A stretch of DNA of 64,000 nucleotides from Thraustochytrium sp. TN22 (lineage: Eukaryota; Sar; Bigyra; Thraustochytrida; Thraustochytriidae), in contig JABLUY010000139.1 in the NCBI GenBank assembly GCA_013306675.1, forward strand, positions 35,493 to 99,492, read 5' to 3'. Shown in pieces: positions 57,741-64,000 of the stretch. Each line of letters starts with the position of its first letter. The stretch's first letter is position 1. The notes beneath the pieces are model-generated. The model saw only the letters and a list, made by a program, of their open reading frames with translations. It did no database searches and had not been told where the DNA came from. The position numbers and the translations under genes were made by a program.

Positions 57741-58124
57741 GGCGCCCGAGGGCCAGGCGGCGCCGGGGTGGTCGTTGCCGGTTTGCCAAGTCTCGTCGGC
57801 ACGCCGTGGTCAGTCAGTAAGTCAGTCAGATCAGATCAGATCAGATCAGGCCCCAGCCACTGTTTGTGAGAGGACGACGACGGTGATCATGAGGACGGCG
57901 TGGGCTGCAGCGCCGCGTGCCAACCAGAGACGGCACGGCGAGAGACGAGCAGCACGAGGCAGGAAAACGGGACGTCGAGAGTAATTCTTAGAGCAACGAC
58001 TTTTGCGTTGTGCAAGTTTGCTGCAGCGCGCGTCGTTGTTGGGACGGGGCCCGCCCCCGTTCTTGGTTTGCTGCGCGCAAAGCAAAGACAAAAGAGCACA
58101 CAGGAACCATGTATATAATGTGGG
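57741..58124. other. Intergenic region with GATCA/GTCA repeats
   Basis: About 380 bp. GTCAGTCA and GATCAGATCA runs at 57810-57850. No gene recognised. Confidence 0.4.
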
Positions 58125-61100
58125 TCACAAGGTAGAGGATGCAGGGAAAACAGAGCCGGGCCTCAGACTACGCGAGTGCCCAATCTGCTTGCGGCGCGTG
58201 AGATCGGCCTCGGTGGGGTTGAAGAGCTGCTGATAAGAATGGGAGACATAGGAGGGGAGAATGGCGACGACGATGATTGCGACAGTGGCAACCCACATCC
58301 CGCGGTCCTCGATGGATTTCTTGATGCCGCGCGCATTGCGGAAAGTGGAGAGCAGCTGCGGCACGGTATCGGTCTCTGACCAGAGGATGAGCGTGGAGAA
58401 CCAGAGGAGCGCTGATAGGACGTAGGAGGCCAGCATGAGGCGCGAGACGGTCTTGTTGACTAGCCAAAGGCGCAGCGTGACGACGACGCAAACGCAGAGG
58501 TGAACGACGACGCCTAAATACCAGATCCCGTGGGTCTTGCCGGACTTGTCGAGGGTATGCGGTACCTCCAGTAGAAGAATTGCTCCGAAGAGCACCACGG
58601 CGGCGTGCATGAAGCCTTCGAGCATCCATTTCAAGAAAATGCGACGCGAGATGAACTCCGCCTTGTGTTCGCGCAGCGAGCCGCTGGCGTAGAGGCGCGG
58701 ATTGCGCATGCTGTATTCGTGGTCGACATCCTTGTCGAGAATGCCAAAGACAATGATAGGAAGCGCAGTGAAGAAGAGATTGTAGCCCTGGTAGAGCGGG
58801 TAGTCAAGGTAGATGGGCTGGCCGCTGGCGAGACACTGAAAGGCGAAGAAGAACTGCGGCAGGACGAGCACTGCGTTCTTGTAGAACATGTAGGAGACGA
58901 GGATCCCGACGCGGCGCGCGGACCAGCGGCCATGCACGAAGAGCAGACGCTTGAGGTATTTGAAGCGCGCAATGGCGAAGTCGGCGGAGTTGGCGGCCTG
59001 CAGGCCCTCCTGACCGTAAATGCCGATGCCAACGTGCGCACGCTGGATCATGGGCACGTCGTTGGCGCCATCGCCGATGGAGAGTGTCCTAATGCTCGGG
59101 TCCGAGTCGCGCACGCCCTGCACGATGATAGCCTTTTGATCGGGACTGACGCGCGCACAGATGACAGATTCGCACCGGTTGGCGAGCCTCAAAAAGGCGG
59201 GCATCATCTTGAATTTGTTGAGAGCGAATACCGCCTTGGTGTCGAGGACAAAGCAATAGAGCTGCTTTGGCGGGGGGCGCTGCTCCATCTGCGTAGCGGC
59301 CTCATTGAGGCGCTCCATGAGGAGGTCGGGTGTGATTGCGTTGTAGGGCAGGTTCTCGAGAAGAAGGTAGAGCAGCTCCATCTTGTGTGTCCAGAGCGAA
59401 CACGAGAAGCCAATGTTGATGGCCGTATCGACCTTGTCTCCGGTGAGCATCCAGACCTTGATGCCCGCCTGGCGGAGTGCGAAGATGGTCTCTGGCACGT
59501 CCTCTTGCAGCTTATCCTCGATGCCGGTACACCCGACGAGCTCGAGCTCGACTTCGATCTCCTCCTGCAGCGCCTCGATCTGTGCCTTACGGTTTTCGAC
59601 CGAAAGGCAAGCAAGCATATACTTGTCGTTCCACCTCTCGTAGACGCTGCGCGGGATGACGCGTTTGGCGACGCAGAGCGTGCGCAGGCCCTCGGTGGCG
59701 AATGCATTGAGCGCCTCGAAGACGTGGCGTGCCGACTCGGACTCGCGATTGGACGGGCTGAGCAGGTCCATGAGGACATTGTCAGCGCCCTTGCAGTGCA
59801 AGAGAATCTCGCCCGACTCAGGATCCTCGAGAATGACGGAGGAGCGCTTGCGGTCACTGGTGAACTCGAGCATGTGCAGCAGCTTGAAGGTAACGGCGCG
59901 CGGCTTCTCTGGATTCAGGTAGGCCTCGTGCGAATGCATGTCGTCCGAGGGTGTGAACTCAATGGTGATGGAGCGCATGCCGCGGCCGCGCAGGCGCATA
60001 CCGTTCTCGTCGCAGAACTGCACAAGCGCGCCCTCGTCTGGCGAGGAGGCCGAGTACACGACCTGGCCCTCTTGGCCGGTCTCGGTGATGACGGAGTGGT
60101 TGAGCGCGAGGCTGAAGATGAGCTGGCGCAAGGCGGTGGCGTCAAGCGGGTCACGCCCGACCAGACGCGTGTTCACGGCATCCGGGTCGACGCGGAACTG
60201 GCTCAACGTGGTGGCGCAGGCCCTGAACTTCATAATATTGGCCGTGAGTGTGCCGGTCTTGTCGGAGAAGACGTGCTCGACGCAGCCGAGTTCCTCGTTA
60301 AGCTCGGAGCAATTCACCTTGGTGAAGCGGCCGCTCTCCGAATGAAACATGCCGAGGTCCCAGGAGATGAAGAAACCCTGCCCGAACTTGACCATGTCGA
60401 TAGTGACGAGCAGAGAGATCGGGATGAAGTTCGTGAAGATGATGACGTAGTTGAAGAAGCGCAGCGACATCTCCTCCGCGAACACCTTGGCAGAGGCACT
60501 CGCCTCGTCTTCATCTTCGCCGTCTGTGTCGCCCACACCCCAGCCCCAGCCCCACAGGTAGCTGTAGGCCTCCACGCCATCGGCGTTCGCACCGGACGCA
60601 AAGGCGGCGGCGAGGCAGAAGATGCACTGCATGGCGAAAATGTAGAGCATGAGCTTCTGGGCGAGGCCCATGATGGAGCTGGTCTTGAAGGAGACCGTGG
60701 CCGCGTTCAGTTGGAGCTTGGTGTCGGGGCCCGCGTAAGCGACCACGCCGAGGACCCAGGGCGTGTTGCGCACCTGCGAGCCGCGAAGGACGATATTACT
60801 CGAGGTGAGCGGGATCTGCACGCCCATGTCGTTGTGTTGGTACGAGAGCGCGCCATCGAAGCTCTCGAGGATCTCGTTGGGCTGGATACAGGCGATGCTG
60901 CACGAGCTGTTGAGCGCGCGCAGGTCATCTGGGATGTCGGGCGCCACCTGGCGTTGTTTGAGGTTGGTCTCGCCGTCGAGACCGGCCGTCATGACATAGA
61001 CGATACCGTTCTTCTCCGCCTCTGTCTGTAACAGGACAACGTCCGCTGGCACCATCTCGCGGTTCTTGAGGCGAACCACAGACCCGACGCGCAGCGCACT

Positions 61101-61514
61101 CCACGTGCGCTGGACAAAGTGCATCTCCCCAGATGCCTCGTCGACGCGATCGAGGACCTCCACGGTGCGCCCGTTCTCCTCCTGGTCAAACTTGTGTCGA
61201 GACCAGTCCTCCAACGCATCCTTGACCGCGGTTACTAGCAGCACGAAGGCCAGCGGAGATGCCATGGACGGGTCCCCGCGCGTGATGGACACCTCCTGCC
61301 ACATTTGCAGTAGCATAATCACGAAGAAGTACACGTTTGCCGCGCGGTGGAACTGCTTCCATAGGTTCAGAAACGGGAAGCTCCAGATTGTGTATCGACT
61401 TGTTCGGATGCGGTTTGTCTTGAACGAGGGATCCGCGCCATGCTGGTGCAGCGCGGTCATGGACTGCAGCAAGTTGAGCGGGAACGAGCGATACTCCATC
61501 TTGCTTGCCGACAT
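58125..61514 (-). CDS. P4-type ATPase, phospholipid flippase
   Basis: 1129 residues, a complete P4-ATPase that moves phospholipids from the outer/luminal to the cytosolic leaflet, usually with a CDC50 partner. Visible in order: NRIRTSRYTIWSFPFLNLW (35-53), first membrane pair (about 57-100), actuator DGET (180-183), PISL in M4 (365-368) in place of the PEGL of ion pumps, phosphorylation motif DKTGTLT with Asp418, KGAD in the nucleotide domain, TGDK and GDGANDVPMI hinge motifs, then six C-terminal membrane spans. The first luminal loop has a Gly/Trp stretch and an acidic segment. Length is typical. The ATG at 61514 gives a short N-terminus like that of plant ALA and yeast Dnf/Drs2 cores. Confidence 0.96.
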   Translation of the reverse strand: MSASKMEYRSFPLNLLQSMTALHQHGADPSFKTNRIRTSRYTIWSFPFLNLWKQFHRAANVYFFVIMLLQMWQEVSITRGDPSMASPLAFVLLVTAVKDALEDWSRHKFDQEENGRTVEVLDRVDEASGEMHFVQRTWSALRVGSVVRLKNREMVPADVVLLQTEAEKNGIVYVMTAGLDGETNLKQRQVAPDIPDDLRALNSSCSIACIQPNEILESFDGALSYQHNDMGVQIPLTSSNIVLRGSQVRNTPWVLGVVAYAGPDTKLQLNAATVSFKTSSIMGLAQKLMLYIFAMQCIFCLAAAFASGANADGVEAYSYLWGWGWGVGDTDGEDEDEASASAKVFAEEMSLRFFNYVIIFTNFIPISLLVTIDMVKFGQGFFISWDLGMFHSESGRFTKVNCSELNEELGCVEHVFSDKTGTLTANIMKFRACATTLSQFRVDPDAVNTRLVGRDPLDATALRQLIFSLALNHSVITETGQEGQVVYSASSPDEGALVQFCDENGMRLRGRGMRSITIEFTPSDDMHSHEAYLNPEKPRAVTFKLLHMLEFTSDRKRSSVILEDPESGEILLHCKGADNVLMDLLSPSNRESESARHVFEALNAFATEGLRTLCVAKRVIPRSVYERWNDKYMLACLSVENRKAQIEALQEEIEVELELVGCTGIEDKLQEDVPETIFALRQAGIKVWMLTGDKVDTAINIGFSCSLWTHKMELLYLLLENLPYNAITPDLLMERLNEAATQMEQRPPPKQLYCFVLDTKAVFALNKFKMMPAFLRLANRCESVICARVSPDQKAIIVQGVRDSDPSIRTLSIGDGANDVPMIQRAHVGIGIYGQEGLQAANSADFAIARFKYLKRLLFVHGRWSARRVGILVSYMFYKNAVLVLPQFFFAFQCLASGQPIYLDYPLYQGYNLFFTALPIIVFGILDKDVDHEYSMRNPRLYASGSLREHKAEFISRRIFLKWMLEGFMHAAVVLFGAILLLEVPHTLDKSGKTHGIWYLGVVVHLCVCVVVTLRLWLVNKTVSRLMLASYVLSALLWFSTLILWSETDTVPQLLSTFRNARGIKKSIEDRGMWVATVAIIVVAILPSYVSHSYQQLFNPTEADLTRRKQIGHSRSLRPGSVFPASSTL

Positions 61515-61747
61515 GGCGCCACTGTGCGCGAGGCACGTCTACGGCACGGCAGGCCGGCAGGGCCGGGCCCGCGCGGCCGGTGAACCTCGGCCAGCGCCGC
61601 GGAGGCCTGGGCAAGGCTGTAGGAGTCGGCAAGCAAGTGGCCAGCACAACCGCGTCGGGTATGCGGGAGCTCGCTTGCTTGCTGCGAGGAAGCGGCTCGT
61701 CGCCCTTGCCCTGTACGCGCGCCCGCGCCCGCGCCCGCGCCCGCGCT

Positions 61748-61810
61748 GCGCAGACACGCAGACACGCAGACACGCAGACACGCAGACACGCAGACACGCA
61801 GACACGCAGC
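61748..61810. repeat. 8-bp tandem repeat CAGACACG
   Basis: About eight near-perfect copies of an 8-bp unit in the probable promoter region of the flippase gene. Confidence 0.93.
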
Positions 61811-62227
61811 AAGGCAGGCTGACAGCGCAGCGTCGCGCCTCGACGCGGCCTGCAGCGCCTCGCTGTGTTATGTATTCTCTGACCTGCACCTGCTCGTCGC
61901 GCCTTCAACTTGTCCGCTACGGCTGTGGCCTCGTGAGGACAAGCTCTAGCTAGCTAGCTAGCTAGAGCTAGCTGGCTGGCGACAGCTGGACGAGCCTTCT
62001 CGCCGGCTGCGCCCCCCTCCGCCCCTCTTCGACTACTCTGTTAGTAGAGTACCTTTTGGGGTCGTTATGACGGTGGCGACCGGGCAATGGAGGAAGCAAT
62101 CAGGCCGAGTGCACGAGGCGGCGAGAAATTCGGACACCCGACTTCTTGCGTGCCTGCTTCCTTGCTTGCGCAACACCTACCTGGTCTTGGCAAAAAGCCC
62201 GCGCGACGCCGCTGCTGGCCGAGCGCA

Positions 62228-62259
62228 GCTCGGCTCGGCTCGGCTCGGCTCGGCTCGGC
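62228..62259. repeat. 5-bp tandem repeat GGCTC
   Basis: About six perfect copies. Confidence 0.92.
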
Positions 62260-63629
62260 CGCCAGGCCGCCACCACCCAACGGCTCTGTGGACCCCGGTC
62301 GAACAGCACCCAAGGACAGGGTCCAATGGCAACTTGGGCGTGCAAGGCCAAGTTCAAGTGGGCCGGGCCGCTTGGTAGGCTCGCGCTGAGGCTGGTTGCG
62401 AAGGTCTCACGCACAGCAGCAGAATACAACGGAGGAAGCGCCAGCACAGCAACCAATGCAACAAAGGCGCGCACCGCTGGACGAAGGTGAACTCGCCATA
62501 GCATCGCTGGCGCCTGGGTAGTTTCCACACGCCAGAAATTCACAGCAGCCAGGCAGCACAAGTTGTCCGCAACCGCAGCAACTTGGCCCGACATCCCGGG
62601 CCTGGGATGTGTGGGCGGCAACGGACAAGCGTTGCTGCCTAGCTGCCTGGCTGCGCCTGCTGCCTCGCTGCCTCGCTGGTTGGCTGCCTGCCTGCCATGG
62701 TGGAAGGGTTCCAACTTCCCGGGACTTGGACGCGACGCTGAATGAACTGCGAAACGTCGGGCTCAATCTGGCTGGTGGTAACTGGCAGTAATTAAATACG
62801 CCGCGCTTGCCAGTGCGGCGCTTGCTAACTGGAAAACCAGCCGTGACTACGGAAAACACAGCGCAGCCTGTTGAGTTCTGGTTGCACGATGTGCTCCGGC
62901 CGGGTCAGGCCCGTCGGCCCGCCGCTCGCTGGCTGGAGTGGCCGCCGGCGGGTTCACGCTGGCGTCGAGCCCGCCAAGTCTTGACTGAGCCGAGCGAGGG
63001 ACTCGGCCCGGAGAGGCAGGATCTCTCGCCTGCGCGGCCGCACGGCAGAAGAACTCACAGAGCGATGTCGATGACGCCGCTGCGCACGACAACCCCCCCC
63101 CCCGGAAAGGGGAAGAAGTGGGAGGAGGCCAGTATGACGAGAAGCTGACTATAGCTACGTGCCTTCCCTTCCCTGCCTGCCAGCCTGCCATTGCGCTGCG
63201 CAGTGCGCTTGCTCAGCTCGTCGGCCGGCGCGCCGCATGCTCCTCACTGATCCTCAGCTCCCGTCAAACACACTAGCTAGCTAGCTAGTAATGTCAGCGA
63301 AGCGGACGAGCGTGCTCAGCTTGCTGTACCACCGTGGAGCGCCCGCAACCCGCCCTACTAACTTACTGTTAGTAGCTGCCACGTCCAAGCCAGGAGTCAG
63401 AACAGCTCCCACAACACGCGCTGGCCCGGCGCTGGCTGCCGCCCACGGTGTGCCGAGGCCCGTGCCGCCAGCTCCTGACTTCCTTCCCGCGTCCGCACCC
63501 GTCCGAGGCCGAGCCGCTGCACAGGCTCTAGAGTTACTCTAGCTCTCGCTGGCCGTCACGCTCCTTCCTTCGGAATCCTCCGCCTTGGAAGCCGCCACGC
63601 CGACGCTTGCCGGGGCGCCGCGCCGCGAC

Positions 63630-63780
63630 GACGAGACGAGACGCGACGAGACGAGACGAGACGCGACGAGACGAGACGAGACGAAACGAGACGAGACGAG
63701 ACGAGACGCGACGCGACGAGACGAGACGAGCGAGACGAGCGAGACGAGCGAGACGAGACGAGCGAGACGAGCGAGCGCCC
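63630..63780. repeat. GACGA/GACGAGC satellite-like array
   Basis: About 150 bp of 5-bp GACGA units with GACGC variants, passing into 9-bp GAGCGAGAC units. A shorter GAGAC array of the same type is at 32951-32988. Confidence 0.92.
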
Positions 63781-63941
63781 GACCCGGAGGGAGGAGAGAC
63801 CCGAGCGAGCGCGGTCTCCACCTCGGTCTGGCCGGTCTGCGCCTGCCGGACGATCCGGCCCTGGCGCACAGGGAAAAATCGCCGCCGCGCCCGGCATGAG
63901 CAGAGCAGAACCGGCGCGGCGCGCGCGCGGGCGGCGGCGGA

Positions 63942-64000
63942 CGGCGGCGGCGCGGCGGCGCGGCGGCGCGGCGGCGCGGCGGCGCGGCGGCGCGGCGGCG
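63942..64000. repeat. 8-bp CGCGGCGG array running off the window
   Basis: At least six perfect copies of an 8-bp unit reach the last base, so the array continues beyond the window. Confidence 0.92.

Larger units (their letters stand above)
61515..64000. other. Right-end region rich in simple repeats, no convincing gene
   Basis: About 2.5 kb. Contains CAGACACG (61748-61810), CTAG (61945-61975, 63271-63287), GGCTC (62228-62259), GACGA (63630-63780) and CGCGGCGG (63942-64000) arrays. A minus-strand open frame from an ATG at 62504 (134 codons) has a hydrophobic N-terminus like a signal peptide, but its C-terminal part runs through the GGCTC repeat and it has no recognisable domain, so it is not called. 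Confidence 0.5.

Noticed and set aside
58605-61031. 808-codon open frame antisense to the flippase
   Set aside because: The minus-strand P4-ATPase is unmistakable; the antisense frame is a by-product of G/C-ending codons and its translation has no domain.
62100-62504. 134-codon minus-strand open frame with signal-peptide-like start
   Set aside because: The second half is encoded by the GGCTC microsatellite and there is no recognisable domain, so coding is not supported.

Overview
The window is GC-rich nuclear DNA from a eukaryote, probably a single-celled alga or heterotrophic protist. Supporting signs are Sec23, a p24 cargo receptor, a P4 flippase, an Rce1 CAAX protease, a three-repeat Myb, F-BAR, RhoGAP and sorting-nexin proteins, strongly G/C-ending codons, and short spliceosomal introns. 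Every intron I could place (ten, in five genes) starts GTRNGT, ends CAG, and carries a CTGAC or CTAAC branch-point-like motif. The wide protein set, an OSR1/SPAK-like kinase and a selenocysteine glutathione peroxidase would fit a stramenopile (for example a thraustochytrid) or a haptophyte, but I cannot fix the lineage from sequence alone. No plastid, rRNA, tRNA, CRISPR or intact transposon was seen.

Layout. 1-9.7 kb: Sec23 (-, runs off the left edge), a STE20-type kinase (+), p24/TMED (-), a SAM-domain Cys-rich protein (-) and an unrecognised protein (-). 10.3-12.4 kb: an EF-hand-like protein (+) converging on cyclophilin A (-). 14.1-26.5 kb: four neighbouring GT32-like glycosyltransferase genes, all on the minus strand, holding 3, 2, 2 and 1 catalytic-type domains. 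28.9-31.1 kb: a PAPS reductase fused to a CxxC thioredoxin-like domain (+). 31.3-39.5 kb: an unrecognised small protein (-), RhoGAP (+), Rce1 (+, one intron), F-BAR/SH3 (-) and a probably acylated TLDc protein (-). 41.3-43.7 kb: tandem glutathione peroxidases (+); the first uses Cys, and the second has an in-frame TGA at the catalytic position plus a convincing SECIS hairpin in its 3' UTR. 44.2-48.2 kb: 3R-Myb (-) and a 3-ketoacyl-reductase-like SDR (-, one intron). 48.6-61.5 kb: methyltransferase-like (+), hydroxylysine-kinase-like (-, one intron), PX-BAR sorting nexin (-, one intron), EF-hand/ankyrin protein (+), coiled-coil protein (-) and P4-ATPase (-). 61.5-64 kb holds mostly simple repeats.

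The genes are not organised as one pathway, but several themes recur. Secretory and membrane traffic is represented by Sec23, p24, the flippase, the sorting nexin, F-BAR, Rce1 and the Golgi-type glycosyltransferases. Redox and sulfur/selenium chemistry is represented by the two GPx genes and the PAPS reductase fusion. The most notable observations are the Sec/Cys GPx pair with its SECIS, the multi-domain glycosyltransferase array in which two domain subtypes can be told apart and one subtype is losing its DxD motif, and tandem duplication of about 320-345 bp gene 3' ends at two separate loci (24.8-25.5 kb and 30.4-31.1 kb).

Start codons were chosen as the ATG best supported by domain content or targeting signals; upstream in-frame GTG/TTG extensions were not used.
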